From positions 62,001 to 126,000 of the forward strand of contig CANESI010000002.1 of assembly GCA_947441065.1 (NCBI GenBank): a stretch of 64,000 nt of DNA, written 5' to 3'. The stretch is from Caulobacteraceae bacterium. GTDB lineage: Bacteria; Pseudomonadota; Alphaproteobacteria; Caulobacterales; Caulobacteraceae. Positions 1 through 9,271 of this stretch are shown here, in pieces. Below the pieces are notes generated by a model. It ran no database searches. It was not told the origin of the DNA and was given only the letters and a program-made list of their open reading frames with translations. Made by a program: the position numbers and the translations under genes. Each line of letters starts with the position of its first letter. Position 1 is the first letter of the stretch.

Positions 1-517
1 GGAACAGACCCACCGCCCCAAGCTTGAAATAGGGTTGGGCAAAGGTCAAAAGCCGTTCCATAGGCGCAAAGGCCCGCGCCGTAACGCGGTCAACCCTAAG
101 ACCAATGCTTTCCGCGCGCACATTATGGACAATGGCGGGAAGGTCGAGCGCTTCGACCACAGCCTCCAAAAACCGGCACCGCTTAGCCATGCTCTCAACC
201 AGATGGACCTCACCGTCGGGGTCGTTTTTGAGCAGGATAGCAAGGATCAGTCCGGGAAATCCTGCGCCCGCCCCCAGATCGGCCCAGACCTTGGCCTCAG
301 GTGCCAAGCTAAGCAGTTGGGCGCTATCAAAGGCGTGGCGGCCCCAAAAATCGGCCATGGCCGAGGGGCCGACAAGGTTCATGCGCGTGTTCCAGTCGGC
401 GAGGATTTGGCGATAGGTCTCGATATCGGCGATCTGAGCGTCTGTTGCGCCGGTCGCGGCCTGAAAGCTCGCCGCATCTGTAACGGAATGGGGGGTGCTG
501 GGGTGATCAAGCGGCAT
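1..517 (-). CDS. rsmG: 16S rRNA (guanine-527-N7)-methyltransferase RsmG, partial (3' end beyond window)
   Basis: RsmG methylates G527 of 16S rRNA using S-adenosylmethionine. Reading the minus strand from the ATG at 517 gives 172 uninterrupted codons to the window edge. The reading contains NLVGPSA at about 49-53, the SAM-binding [10 protein letters not shown] at 80-89, the acidic strand end HLVES and then [10 protein letters not shown], all typical of the family. The C-terminal part lies outside the window. The start overlaps the 3' end of mnmG by 11 bp, so the two are co-transcribed as mnmG-rsmG, the usual alphaproteobacterial pair. In relatives parA and parB follow directly, which would place them just beyond position 1; that part is inference. 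Confidence 0.93.
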   Translation of the reverse strand, partial: MPLDHPSTPHSVTDAASFQAATGATDAQIADIETYRQILADWNTRMNLVGPSAMADFWGRHAFDSAQLLSLAPEAKVWADLGAGAGFPGLILAILLKNDPDGEVHLVESMAKRCRFLEAVVEALDLPAIVHNVRAESIGLRVDRVTARAFAPMERLLTFAQPYFKLGAVGLF

Positions 518-2402
518 GGGTCGGCCTGCGGACATGGGCGAGCAAGGCGGTCAAGGCCCCGGGTGTAACGCCTTCAATACGGGCCGCTTGGCCAAGGGTC
601 TGGGGCTGAACGCGGATGAGCTTTTCGCGAACCTCGTTGGAGAGGCCGCCAACAAGGCCATAGTTGAGGTCGGCGGGCAGGGTGAGATTTTCGTCCCGGC
701 GGAAGGCTTCGACATCCGCCGTTTGACGGTCGAGATAGCCGCTATAGGTCGCATCGATCTCGACCTGTTCGCGCACATCAAGGCTCCATTGCGCGATCTG
801 TGGCCAGACCTGCGTTAGGGCCTCAAACGAGAACTCCGGATAGGCCAGCAGGTGCTTGAGGCTGCGTCTTTGGCCATCAGCCTTAACATAGAGGCCGTGG
901 CGACCAGCCTCCTGCGGCGTCAAGGTCAATTGATCGGCTTGGAGTCGTGCGTTCCGCAGGGCGTCTGCCTTAATGGCAAAGCGCTCTGCCCGCTCTGGTC
1001 CGACACAGCCAAGGGCCAGACCGCGTGCTGTGAGGCGTTGATCGGCATTGTCGGCTCGCAAGGTGAGGCGATATTCGGCACGGCTGGTGAACATGCGATA
1101 GGGCTCGGTCACGCCACGTGTAACCAGATCATCGATCATGACGCCAATATAGGCCTCATCCCGCGCAAAGGTCACCGCATCGGCCCCAGAGGCCTGACGA
1201 GCGGCATTGAGGCCCGCCACCAGACCCTGAGCGCCCGCCTCTTCATAGCCCGTCGTGCCGTTGATCTGACCGGCCAGATAGAGACCCGGCAGGCGCTTGA
1301 CCTCCAAGGCGGGGGTCAGTTCACGCGGATCGACATAGTCATATTCGATGGCATAGCCGAACCGGCGGATGACGACCGATTCAAGACCTGGAATGGTGCG
1401 CAGGAACAGGGTCTGGGTCTCTTCGGAGACCGAGGTCGAGACGCCATTGGGATAGACCGTGTCGTCATCAAGGCCCTCAGGTTCCAAGAACACCTGATGG
1501 CTGGTCTTGTCGGCAAAGCGCACGACCTTGTCTTCAATAGACGGGCAGTAGCGCGGCCCAACGCCGGTGGTCCGGCCACCATAGACCGCCGATTCCGTCA
1601 GGCGCTCGGCAATGATCTTGTGGGTCTCTTGATTGGTGAAGGTGATGCCGCAAGCAATCTGCGGCGTCGTGATCTTGTCCGTCAGGAACGAGAAGGGCAC
1701 GGGAGGATTATCAGCCTCCTGCATGTCCAGCTGGTCCCAATGGATGGTCGAGCCATCGAGCCGGGCAGGCGTGCCTGTCTTGAGGCGACCCATGCTCAGG
1801 CCCAATCCGTACAGGCGGTCAGCCAGGCCGATGGCGGGCTGATCCCCCACGCGTCCCGCTGGAATGCGCTTTTCGCCGAGATGGATGACGCCCTTCAAGA
1901 AGGTGCCCGTCGTTAGGACGATCCGTGAGGCGCGATAGGACTGGCCAGTAGCGCCAATCACTCCGGCGACACGGCCCTCTTCGATGATCAGGTCCTCGAC
2001 CGCTTCGGCATGGAGGGTGAGGTTGGGCTGATTGGCCAGAGCGGCCTGCATGGCCTCACGGTAGAGCTTACGGTCGATCTGAGAGCGGGGACCGCGCACG
2101 GCGGCGCCCTTTGACCGATTGAGCATGCGAAACTGGATACCCGCCTGATCGGCCATCCGGCCCATCAGGCCATCAAGGGCATCGATCTCGCGCACCAGAT
2201 GGCCCTTGCCCAAGCCGCCAATGGCCGGATTGCAGGACATTTCGCCCAAGGTCTCTAGCCGGTGGGTCAAAAGCAGGGTCTTGGCCCCAAAGCGCGCCGC
2301 AGCCGCTGCGGCCTCGCAGCCCGCATGGCCACCGCCGATGACGATGACGTCCCAGGCCGCTGTCGGCAGAGGGGGCTGAATGGCGCTCACGGGTTTGATC
2401 AT
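507..2402 (-). CDS. mnmG: tRNA uridine-5-carboxymethylaminomethyl(34) synthesis enzyme MnmG
   Basis: MnmG is the FAD subunit that, with MnmE, modifies the wobble uridine of several tRNAs. The 631-residue product has the normal family length. The dinucleotide-binding motif GGGHAGCEA lies at 23-31, followed by the conserved MSCNPAIGG segment that carries the cysteine used in catalysis and by SRAEYRL. The ATG at 2402 gives a short N-terminal extension before the FAD motif, and no better start is visible. The partner gene mnmE is the next gene upstream on the same strand, with only about 160 bp carrying two parS sites between them. Identification is firm. Confidence 0.98.
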   Translation of the reverse strand: MIKPVSAIQPPLPTAAWDVIVIGGGHAGCEAAAAAARFGAKTLLLTHRLETLGEMSCNPAIGGLGKGHLVREIDALDGLMGRMADQAGIQFRMLNRSKGAAVRGPRSQIDRKLYREAMQAALANQPNLTLHAEAVEDLIIEEGRVAGVIGATGQSYRASRIVLTTGTFLKGVIHLGEKRIPAGRVGDQPAIGLADRLYGLGLSMGRLKTGTPARLDGSTIHWDQLDMQEADNPPVPFSFLTDKITTPQIACGITFTNQETHKIIAERLTESAVYGGRTTGVGPRYCPSIEDKVVRFADKTSHQVFLEPEGLDDDTVYPNGVSTSVSEETQTLFLRTIPGLESVVIRRFGYAIEYDYVDPRELTPALEVKRLPGLYLAGQINGTTGYEEAGAQGLVAGLNAARQASGADAVTFARDEAYIGVMIDDLVTRGVTEPYRMFTSRAEYRLTLRADNADQRLTARGLALGCVGPERAERFAIKADALRNARLQADQLTLTPQEAGRHGLYVKADGQRRSLKHLLAYPEFSFEALTQVWPQIAQWSLDVREQVEIDATYSGYLDRQTADVEAFRRDENLTLPADLNYGLVGGLSNEVREKLIRVQPQTLGQAARIEGVTPGALTALLAHVRRPTHAA

Positions 2403-2498
2403 GTGGGGTAGGGCGGGCCAATGTGCCGCTGAGCGTCTTATAGGCCAACCACCGCTTGGCGTCGAGATGAGTCAGAGGCCATGCGGGCCGGAAGGCGG

Positions 2499-2514
2499 TG
2501 TTCCACGTGAAACA
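2499..2514. promoter_or_regulatory. parS: parS-like ParB-binding site 1 (one mismatch)
   Basis: The 16 bases TGTTCCACGTGAAACA match the near-universal bacterial parS palindrome (TGTTTCACGTGAAACA) at 15 of 16 positions. The site is in the gap between mnmE and mnmG. ParB loads at such sites to form the segregation complex near the origin. Confidence 0.88.
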
Positions 2515-2544
2515 TCACCCTTCGATCACCGCAGCGGCGGCCTA

Positions 2545-2560
2545 TGTTTCACGTGAAACA
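2545..2560. promoter_or_regulatory. parS: parS ParB-binding site 2 (perfect palindrome)
   Basis: The 16 bases TGTTTCACGTGAAACA are identical to the consensus parS and form a perfect palindrome. The site starts 46 bp after site 1 begins and ends two bases before the mnmE stop codon. It lies about 8 kb from the putative oriC at 10,328-10,875, the spacing and gene context seen in Caulobacter. Confidence 0.96.
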
Positions 2561-2562
2561 GC

Positions 2563-3909
2563 TCACTTGCCGATACAGAAGGTGGAAAAGACTGCGCCCA
2601 AAACATCCTCTGGGTCGATCTTGCCCGTCACCCGCTCAAGCGCTCGTGCCGCCAAACGCGCATCCTCGGCGGCCAGTTCGGAGCCGAGCACCAGAACGCC
2701 TAAGGCGCGCTCTATGTGACCAGCGGCTTCGGACAGGTGGACCGCATGACGTCGCCGTGTCGCCGCCGGAAAGTCAGCCCCGGACAGTGCCGCCGTCACC
2801 CGCTCGGTGAGGTCAAGGAGGACGGCGTCAGCGCCATCCCGTGACAGGCTGACAGGCTGAACCGCCAACCCATGAGCTCGCGCCCAAGCCTCCGCGGCGA
2901 CACCGTCCGCCGACAGGCCAAGGTCCGACTTATTGATCAAACAGACATCATCAGGTCCAACCAGATCCTTAGCCAAGGCCCAGTCGCCCGACGCCGCCGC
3001 ACCATCGACTAGCCAGAGCCGCAGGGCAGCATCTTGCGCCCAGACTTGAGCCCGTCGCACACCCTCCTGCTCGATCTGGTCATCGCTTTGGCGAATACCG
3101 GCCGTATCGGCGATCAAGAGCTTAAAGCCCGCCAAGACCAGCGGCGCTTCGATAATGTCTCGGGTGGTTCCAGCAATATCGGTGACGATGGCGGCGTCGC
3201 GGCCAAGCAGCCCATTGATCAGGCTCGACTTACCCGCATTGGGCGCGCCAATCACGGCGACGCGGTAGCCATCCCTAATCCGCTCGCCCCGTTTGCCATC
3301 GTCCAGGGCGAGGCGCACCTCCACGAGCAACCGTTCAAGCGGCGGGCGCGCCATATTGGCCACGGCCTCCGGGACCTCCTCGTCTGGAAAATCGATCCCA
3401 GCCTCGAGCATCGCCAAGGCACCAAGCAATTGATCACGCCACCGGCCATAGCGCTGAGACAGCCCACCGGCGAGCTGGTCGAGCGCTTGCTGTCTTTGCG
3501 CTGCCGTCTCGGCATCGACCAGATCGGCCACCGCCTCAGCCTGCGCCAAGTCCATACGTTGGTTTTGAAAGGCCCGGCGGGTAAATTCACCCGGCTCGGC
3601 CATCCGCAGTCCCAGCCTATCGAGCCCATCCAGAACGCCCTCAACCACAGCCATGCCACCATGGAGATGAAGCTCGGCAGAGTCCTCGCCCGTATAGCTG
3701 GCCGGGCCGGGGAACCACAGCACCAGCCCATCGTCTAAAACGCCTCCGGTCGCCGGATCCCTCAATCGCCGCAGGCTCGCGCGCCTGGGCTCAGGCATAA
3801 TGCCGATCAGTTGGCGCAGAACCTCACGGGTCCGAGGCCCCGAGAGGCGCAAGACGGCGACCGCAGACCGGCCGGGAGCCGTCGCCGGCGCATAGATCGT
3901 ATCAGACAT
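2563..3909 (-). CDS. mnmE: tRNA modification GTPase MnmE
   Basis: MnmE is the GTPase partner of MnmG in wobble-uridine modification and also binds the folate cofactor. The 448-residue protein has the N-terminal folate-binding domain, which starts [10 protein letters not shown] and contains [10 protein letters not shown] domain is inserted at about residue 225 with GAPNAGKSS (P-loop), DTAG and NKSD (guanine specificity). The catalytic C-terminal FCIGK ends the protein. An upstream in-frame TTG at 3918 would add three residues, but the ATG at 3909 gives the family-typical start. The stop codon abuts parS site 2. Confidence 0.97.
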   Translation of the reverse strand: MSDTIYAPATAPGRSAVAVLRLSGPRTREVLRQLIGIMPEPRRASLRRLRDPATGGVLDDGLVLWFPGPASYTGEDSAELHLHGGMAVVEGVLDGLDRLGLRMAEPGEFTRRAFQNQRMDLAQAEAVADLVDAETAAQRQQALDQLAGGLSQRYGRWRDQLLGALAMLEAGIDFPDEEVPEAVANMARPPLERLLVEVRLALDDGKRGERIRDGYRVAVIGAPNAGKSSLINGLLGRDAAIVTDIAGTTRDIIEAPLVLAGFKLLIADTAGIRQSDDQIEQEGVRRAQVWAQDAALRLWLVDGAAASGDWALAKDLVGPDDVCLINKSDLGLSADGVAAEAWARAHGLAVQPVSLSRDGADAVLLDLTERVTAALSGADFPAATRRRHAVHLSEAAGHIERALGVLVLGSELAAEDARLAARALERVTGKIDPEDVLGAVFSTFCIGK

Positions 3910-3927
3910 CAGTTGCAAATTTTACGG

Positions 3928-4170
3928 CTAAGTGCCGGTCATGGTCGAGGTCGCTGCAGCGGTCATGAGCTTTCGAAACTGCTCTGTCGCCTGCCCGCCA
4001 AAGGCCATCCAGTTCTTCATCAACTCGTCGGGCTGAAGCAGGGCCATATTGGTGTCCATCCGGTTCTTCATCTCTTGCACCAGATGATCGTTCAAGACGC
4101 TAACGTCCGGCAGCCCTAGAAAGGTCCGCGCCTCGAGCGGGGTGCAATCAATCTCGATGGTCATCTTCAT
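3928..4170 (-). CDS. DUF6489-type small conserved protein
   Basis: This 80-residue protein begins MKMTIEIDCTP. It looks like the small alphaproteobacterial family annotated as DUF6489, whose function is unknown. It has no signal peptide or membrane segment. The N-terminal MTIEIDCTPLEAR and a helical middle part (LVQEMKNRM) are the recognisable portions, and the C-terminus is Ala/Thr-rich. A clear GGAGG lies nine bases before the ATG. Together with the family match this makes it a real gene rather than a chance frame. It sits just upstream of mnmE on the same strand with a gap of under 20 bp and may share its transcript. Confidence 0.82.
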   Translation of the reverse strand: MKMTIEIDCTPLEARTFLGLPDVSVLNDHLVQEMKNRMDTNMALLQPDELMKNWMAFGGQATEQFRKLMTAAATSTMTGT

Positions 4171-4325
4171 GGCAATGTGCCTCCTTACAGTGGCTGGCCC
4201 ACAACCCTGTCATGCGCCTATTAAGATTTGATAGAAATTCACTCGCAAGACCCTTGGCCTAATCGCCGCGAGGTCTCTATCCTAAGACCAACCCTATTTC
4301 CAACCGACACCTTGGAGCCCCGACC

Positions 4326-5021
4326 ATGTCTGGCACAATGACCACCATCACCACCAAAGACGGAACCTTCAGTGCCTATGTGGCCAGACCTGCCGCCGCC
4401 AAGGCCCCAGCCATAGTCGTCATCCAAGAAATCTTCGGCGTCAATGCGGTGATGCGGGCCATTGCCGACGATCTCGCCGCCCAAGGCTATTTGGCCATCT
4501 GTCCAGACCTGTTCTGGCGCATCGAGCCGGGCATCGACATTACCGATCAGTCTGAGGCCGAGTGGGCCAAGGCCTTTGAACTCTACACCGCCTTTAACGT
4601 GGATAAGGGGGTCGAGGACATCGCCGCCACCCTCGCCACCATTCGCGCCGATGAGGGCTGTAATGGGAAGGTTGGCTCTGTCGGTTTTTGCCTCGGCGGG
4701 CTCCTATCATTCCTGACCGCGACCCGCACCGATATTGATGCCGCCATCTGTTTCTATGGCGTTGGCATTGAAAACAAGGTGGACGAAGCCAAGTCCCTCA
4801 AGCGCCCAGTGATGTTACACGTGGCAGAGGAAGACCAGTTCGTGCCCAAGGCCGCCCAGGCCACACTGACAGAGGCCCTGTCTGGCAACCGGCTGGTCAC
4901 CCTTCATAGCTATGCAGGCCGCGACCATGCCTTTGCGCGCAAGGGCGGTGAGCATTATGACGCCGCTGATGCCGCCTTGGCCGAGCAGCGCACCTTGGCC
5001 TTCTTCGCCGCCAACCTTTAA
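4326..5021 (+). CDS. dienelactone hydrolase family protein
   Basis: This is an alpha/beta hydrolase of the dienelactone hydrolase (carboxymethylenebutenolidase) family, 231 residues long. The Cys nucleophile lies in the elbow GFCLGG at about 121-126. The acid is in EEDQFVP and the histidine in GRDHAFARKGG near the C-terminus. The VIQEIFGVN segment, whose Glu gates the nucleophile in the family, is also present. No chlorocatechol pathway genes are nearby, so the natural substrate is unknown. The next gene, a quinone oxidoreductase, starts 24 bp downstream, which suggests a two-gene unit. Confidence 0.9.
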   Translation: MSGTMTTITTKDGTFSAYVARPAAAKAPAIVVIQEIFGVNAVMRAIADDLAAQGYLAICPDLFWRIEPGIDITDQSEAEWAKAFELYTAFNVDKGVEDIAATLATIRADEGCNGKVGSVGFCLGGLLSFLTATRTDIDAAICFYGVGIENKVDEAKSLKRPVMLHVAEEDQFVPKAAQATLTEALSGNRLVTLHSYAGRDHAFARKGGEHYDAADAALAEQRTLAFFAANL

Positions 5022-5044
5022 GCTCAAGCCCGGAGACCCACACC

Positions 5045-6016
5045 ATGCTCGCCATTCAAGCGACAAAGGCCGGGGGACCAGAGGTTCTCAAGGCCATCGA
5101 CCTGCCCGAACCGACGCCCGGCCCCGGTCAGATTCGCATCCGGCACGAGGCCATTGGCCTAAACTTCATCGATATCTATCAGCGAAGTGGCCTCTACCCG
5201 ATCGCCTTTCCATCGGTTCTTGGCCTCGAAGGCGCTGGGATTGTGGATGCCGTCGGCGAGGGCGTTACGCGCTTTGTGGTCGGTGACCGAGCGGCCTATG
5301 GCAGCGGACCCCTCGGGGCCTATTGCGAGGTCCATGTCACCGCCGCCAATCGCGCCGTTAAGGTGCCCGATGGCGTCAGCCTCAAAGGGGCTGCAGCCGC
5401 TATGCTTAAGGGGATGACGGCGGAGTTCCTCTTGCGTCGCTGTTTCCCGGTCAAGGCCGGGGACATGATCCTGATCCATGCGGCTGCTGGCGGTGTCGGG
5501 TCGATCATGACCCAATGGGCAAGAGCTCTTGGAGCCATCGTCATTGGCACAGCCGGGTCGCAGGCCAAGGCCGATCTAGCCATGGCTCAGGGCTGTCATC
5601 ACGTCATCCAGTACCGCACAGAGGATGTCGCGGCGCGGGTGCGTGAGATCACCAAGGGTCAGGGCGTTGCGGTCGCCTATGATTCCGTCGGTGCCGATAC
5701 TTTTGAAGCCACCCTTGCCAGCCTCAGCCGCCGGGGTCTGTTTGTCAGTTTCGGCAATGCGTCGGGGCCGGTGCCACCCTTTGCGCCTGCCCGCCTCGCG
5801 GCCGCTGGATCGCTGTTCTTTACCCGCCCAACCCTGTTTGACTATATCGCCACCACCGAAGATCTGGATGAGAGCGCAAGCGCTCTGTTTGCAGTCATCG
5901 GCTCAGGTGCGGTCAAGATTCAGATTGGGGCGGAATATGCGCTCAAGGATACCCGCGCCGCGCACGAGGCCTTGGCGGGACGCGAAACCATCGGCGCGAC
6001 CCTGCTTATTCCGTGA
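5045..6016 (+). CDS. qor: NADPH:quinone oxidoreductase family protein (zinc-free MDR)
   Basis: This 323-residue member of the medium-chain dehydrogenase/reductase family resembles E. coli Qor. The N-terminal GroES-like fold carries the LNFIDIYQRSGLYP motif. The NADPH-binding segment HAAAGGVGS is at about 143-151. The catalytic-zinc ligands of alcohol dehydrogenases are absent, which fits the quinone-reductase subgroup. Likely substrates are quinones or reactive enones. It follows the dienelactone hydrolase gene closely and ends before a strong terminator. A second, distinct quinone oxidoreductase lies at 30953-31951. Confidence 0.9.
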   Translation: MLAIQATKAGGPEVLKAIDLPEPTPGPGQIRIRHEAIGLNFIDIYQRSGLYPIAFPSVLGLEGAGIVDAVGEGVTRFVVGDRAAYGSGPLGAYCEVHVTAANRAVKVPDGVSLKGAAAAMLKGMTAEFLLRRCFPVKAGDMILIHAAAGGVGSIMTQWARALGAIVIGTAGSQAKADLAMAQGCHHVIQYRTEDVAARVREITKGQGVAVAYDSVGADTFEATLASLSRRGLFVSFGNASGPVPPFAPARLAAAGSLFFTRPTLFDYIATTEDLDESASALFAVIGSGAVKIQIGAEYALKDTRAAHEALAGRETIGATLLIP

Positions 6017-6035
6017 TAAGTATTTGTTTTTACTA

Positions 6036-6079
6036 AAGAAAAAGGGCGGCCCCGAGACCTCGGAGCCGCCCTTTTTCTT
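6036..6079. terminator. bidirectional intrinsic terminator between qor and rho
   Basis: A 15-bp perfect stem (6036-6050 against 6065-6079) continues past one mismatch with a further five pairs around a two-base loop. The outer arms are A/T-rich, so a U-tract follows the GC stem in both directions. It ends qor transcription on the plus strand and rho on the minus strand. The rho stop codon (6078-6080) lies inside the stem, so the signal begins within the gene. Confidence 0.93.
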
Positions 6080-7475
6080 AGGTGTTCATCGACTGGAAGA
6101 AGTCGGCATTGTTTTTGGTCTGACGCATCTTGTCGAGCAGGAACTCGATGGCATCTTGCGGACCCATCGGGTTGAGAATGCGGCGCAGCACATAGGTCTT
6201 TTGCAGCACATCCTTCGGCGTGATGAGGTCTTCCTTACGGGTACCAGACTTCAAGATGTCGATCGCCGGGAAGACCCGCTTATCGGCAACCTTGCGGTCA
6301 AGGATAATTTCCGAGTTACCGGTGCCTTTGAACTCTTCGAAGATGACCTCGTCCATGCGGCTGCCCGTATCGATCAGGGCGGTCGCGATAATGGTCAAGG
6401 AGCCACCCTCTTCGATATTCCGGGCGGCACCAAAGAAGCGCTTAGGCCGTTGCAGAGCGTTGGCGTCAACACCGCCGGTCAGGACCTTTCCCGACGACGG
6501 CACCACCGTATTATAGGCGCGGCCCAGACGGGTGACGGAGTCCAGCAGGATGATCACATCGCGTTTATGTTCGACCAAACGCTTGGCCTTTTCAATGACC
6601 ATCTCGGCAACCTGCACGTGACGGGTTGCGGGCTCGTCGAAGGTTGAGGAGATGACCTCGCCCTTCACGGTGCGCTGCATGTCCGTCACCTCTTCGGGAC
6701 GCTCATCGATCAAGAGCACGATCAGGTAACATTCTGGGTGGTTGGCGGCGATCGACTTGGCGATGTTCTGCAACATCACGGTCTTACCCACGCGCGGCGG
6801 GGCGACGATCAAACAGCGCTGGCCCTTACCCAAGGGCGCGACAATGTCGATCACGCGGCCGGACCGGTCTTTCAGGGTTGGATCCTGAATTTCCATGGTC
6901 AGGCGCTCGTCCGGATAGAGCGGCGTTAGATTGTCGAAGTGAACCTTATGGCGGACATTTTCAGGGTTCTCGAAATTGATCGAGTCGACCTTTAAGAGGG
7001 CGAAATAGCGCTCACCTTCACGCGGCGCGCGGATCGGACCTTCGACGCTATCGCCAGTGCGAAGACCAAATTTGCGGATCTGTGAGGGGGAGACATAGAT
7101 ATCGTCGGGACCCGGCAGATAGTTAGCCTCTGGAGAGCGCAGGAAGCCGAACCCGTCCTGTACGACCTCCATCACGCCGCCGCCCGAGATTTCGACACCC
7201 TCTTCGGCCACGGCCTTGAGGATCCCGAACATCATGTCCTGCTTGCGCATAGAGTTGGCGTTCTCAATCTCCATGGCTTCAGCCAGCGCCAACAGGTCGC
7301 TAGGGGACTTGAGCTTGAGTTCCATCAGCGACATGCGCGTGATGCCCATCTGGGCAACGGCTGTCGCCGCATCGCCGCCGGTGGGCTCTAGGTCGCCCTC
7401 GACGGATGGACCATCGGTCGCTGTCGTATCGATCATCTGATCGGTATCGGTGTTGTTCATAGGTTCGTCTTGCAT
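6078..7475 (-). CDS. rho: transcription termination factor Rho
   Basis: Rho is the hexameric RNA-dependent ATPase/translocase that ends transcription. The protein has an N-terminal helical domain ([20 protein letters not shown]), the cold-shock-like RNA-binding domain ([14 protein letters not shown]), the Walker A segment APPRVGKT and the [13 protein letters not shown] region. The frame opens at a TTG (7508), but the ATGs at 7475 (465 aa) and 7460 (460 aa) are more likely starts; no strong Shine-Dalgarno separates them. The first 45 residues are acidic, Thr/Asp-rich and specific to this lineage. The gene is monocistronic. Confidence 0.97.
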   Translation of the reverse strand: MQDEPMNNTDTDQMIDTTATDGPSVEGDLEPTGGDAATAVAQMGITRMSLMELKLKSPSDLLALAEAMEIENANSMRKQDMMFGILKAVAEEGVEISGGGVMEVVQDGFGFLRSPEANYLPGPDDIYVSPSQIRKFGLRTGDSVEGPIRAPREGERYFALLKVDSINFENPENVRHKVHFDNLTPLYPDERLTMEIQDPTLKDRSGRVIDIVAPLGKGQRCLIVAPPRVGKTVMLQNIAKSIAANHPECYLIVLLIDERPEEVTDMQRTVKGEVISSTFDEPATRHVQVAEMVIEKAKRLVEHKRDVIILLDSVTRLGRAYNTVVPSSGKVLTGGVDANALQRPKRFFGAARNIEEGGSLTIIATALIDTGSRMDEVIFEEFKGTGNSEIILDRKVADKRVFPAIDILKSGTRKEDLITPKDVLQKTYVLRRILNPMGPQDAIEFLLDKMRQTKNNADFFQSMNT

Positions 7476-7734
7476 TGAGAGTCTCAAGGTCAGTCGGGCT
7501 ACGATCAAGCAGCCACGCGCGTCTTTAGCCCCGCTGTCGAAGCTTTAGACCAGTGATATGTTGCGCCAAGCGGCGCGAAGGGAGAACCGATAGGCCTTGG
7601 TGCGATCCTTAAACGGACCAGCGGTAAGACAACGGTGAGAGGCGGGAACGTGGCGCACCACGTCTGGGACTAGCCGAACCACATAAGGCCAGTCAGGTCA
7701 AGATAATGCCCAACAGTCCTTAAGTCGCTCAGTA
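7476..7734. other. intergenic region, rho leader side and end of the haem operon
   Basis: No convincing gene lies in these 259 bp. The part next to rho must hold its promoter and leader. A short hairpin (ACGTGG-CGCA-CCACGT, 7648-7663) lies downstream of hemJ and could end the hem operon, but it has no T-tract. A minus-strand frame at 7670-7927 is a shadow overlapping hemJ. Confidence 0.5.
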
Positions 7735-8190
7735 TCAAAACCGGGCAAATTCCGTGGTCACAGCAATGACCATGATGATCGCCGCGATGAAGGGCAATTC
7801 GTTGGTCATGCGCCAAAACTTGCCCGTACGCTGGTTGGTGCCGTTCTCGAAACTTTTGCGGGCTCCGGCCAGAAAGCCGTGCCAGCCGGTCAAGAAGACA
7901 ATACCGAGCAGCTTGGTGACCATCCAAGGCTCAGCCAAGAAAGCCCAGCCGCGTATTTCGCTATCCGCCCAGATGAGCAGACCCCCAAAGAGGAAGGACA
8001 AGATCATGGCGGGGTTCATGATGATGCGCAAAAGCTTGCGCTCCATGACCTTGAAGGTCTCGTCCATCTCCGACCCGAGGGTTGCAGCACTGTGATAGGC
8101 ATAGAGGCGCGGCAGATAGAGCATGCCTGCCATCCAAGCGATCACTGCGATAATGTGAAGCCCGCGAAGCAGGTCGTAATGTTGCGCCAC
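7735..8190 (-). CDS. hemJ: HemJ-type protoporphyrinogen IX oxidase
   Basis: HemJ is the membrane protein that oxidises protoporphyrinogen IX to protoporphyrin IX in bacteria lacking HemG and HemY-type oxidases. The frame is open further upstream, but the GTG at 8190 preceded by GGAG gives the family-typical start VAQHYDLLRGLHIIAVIAW. The product is 151 residues with four hydrophobic segments, the conserved His at 12 (LRGLHII) and the lysine-containing KLLGI segment. It starts 10 bp after the hemH stop, so the last steps of haem synthesis (hemE, hemJ, hemH) are encoded together. Confidence 0.9.
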   Translation of the reverse strand: MAQHYDLLRGLHIIAVIAWMAGMLYLPRLYAYHSAATLGSEMDETFKVMERKLLRIIMNPAMILSFLFGGLLIWADSEIRGWAFLAEPWMVTKLLGIVFLTGWHGFLAGARKSFENGTNQRTGKFWRMTNELPFIAAIIMVIAVTTEFARF

Positions 8191-8200
8191 GAGGATCTCC

Positions 8201-9244
8201 CTAGGCCGCCGTCTTGCGGTGAGGACATTTGACGTGTTTCGCCTCACAGGACCAGCCTTGGCATGGGGCGGTGCCGGTCCGGCCTAGGCTGCTAACCGCC
8301 AACTCAGACAGGGCCTCTATAAAGATCGGATCAGTCCCCAAGGCGGGCACGCGGATATAGTGCGGGCAGCCGAGATCATGGGCCAGTTCGGCATATTCAT
8401 GATCAAGCTCGACCAGGGTCTCAATATGTTCAGAGACAAAGGCGATCGGGGTGACAACCACACCAAGACCGGCCTCAGCTGCAGCCGCTATGGCATCGGG
8501 GGTCGTTGGGCCAATCCACTTTAGGGGTCCAACGCGGCTTTGGTAACAGATCTGCCAATCCCAGCCCTTGCCCAGACGAGCCGCAACTGCAGCTGCCGTG
8601 GCCTCTATCTGAGACTGATAGGGATCACCTTGATTAATGATCTTCTCTGGCAAGCCGTGAGCAGAAAACAGCAATCGCGTCGCGGCCGGTGAACCGGCCG
8701 CGCTATAGGCGCGCTCAATAGCCTGAGCATGGGCCTCAACCACCCCGTCCAAAGTCGGATAGCAGCAGATTTCCCACGCCTGTCCTGAACCCCGATAGAC
8801 CCTGTTCCATTCGCCGACCGACGAGCCTGTCGTTGTCGTCGAAAATTGCGGGTAAAGCGGCAGCAAAATGATCTCATCTGGACCATAGGCCGCCACGGCC
8901 TTTGCCGCCTCGTGAGTAAAGGGGTGCCAATAGCGCATGGCGATGAACAGCTGAACCTCAGCCCCATCGACCTTGCTCGACATGGCCGCGCTCAGGGCCT
9001 CGGCTTGAGCCGTTGTTTGCGGCATGATCGGCGAGCCACCGCCCATGATGTTATAATTGGCTTGGGCCGACTTTTTTCTCAAGGTCGAGATCATAAAGGC
9101 GAGAGCCTGTCGGATCCCCGCTGGCGCGCCGATAATCGCCTTGTCCGCAAAGAGATTATATAAAAAGGGCTGCACCGCCTTTGGCCCATCTGGTCCGCCC
9201 AGATTAAACAGGACAACGGCAATTTTATTGGTCGGTTGATCCAT
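8201..9244 (-). CDS. hemH: ferrochelatase HemH
   Basis: Ferrochelatase inserts Fe2+ into protoporphyrin IX. The protein opens KIAVVLFNLGGPDGP, carries the active-site histidine in FSAHGLPEK and has the YQSRVGPLKWIGP stretch, all family hallmarks. Length is 347 residues from the ATG at 9244; a GTG two codons upstream (9250) is an alternative. The C-terminal tail is cysteine-rich (PCQGWSCEAKHVKCPHRK) with Cys-x4-Cys-x7-Cys-type spacing. Caulobacter ferrochelatase is known to hold a [2Fe-2S] cluster, so this tail probably supplies ligands; that is inference. The gene lies between hemE and hemJ. Confidence 0.96.
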   Translation of the reverse strand: MDQPTNKIAVVLFNLGGPDGPKAVQPFLYNLFADKAIIGAPAGIRQALAFMISTLRKKSAQANYNIMGGGSPIMPQTTAQAEALSAAMSSKVDGAEVQLFIAMRYWHPFTHEAAKAVAAYGPDEIILLPLYPQFSTTTTGSSVGEWNRVYRGSGQAWEICCYPTLDGVVEAHAQAIERAYSAAGSPAATRLLFSAHGLPEKIINQGDPYQSQIEATAAAVAARLGKGWDWQICYQSRVGPLKWIGPTTPDAIAAAAEAGLGVVVTPIAFVSEHIETLVELDHEYAELAHDLGCPHYIRVPALGTDPIFIEALSELAVSSLGRTGTAPCQGWSCEAKHVKCPHRKTAA

Positions 9245-9271
9245 GGTCACACTAAAATCCCCAATCGGCCA

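Noticed and set aside
852-1916. 354-codon open frame on the plus strand
   Set aside because: It lies wholly antisense to mnmG, whose identity is certain, and its translation resembles no protein.
5625-6647. 340-codon plus-strand frame across the terminator into rho
   Set aside because: It crosses the qor stop and the bidirectional terminator and is antisense to rho; codon content is not protein-like.
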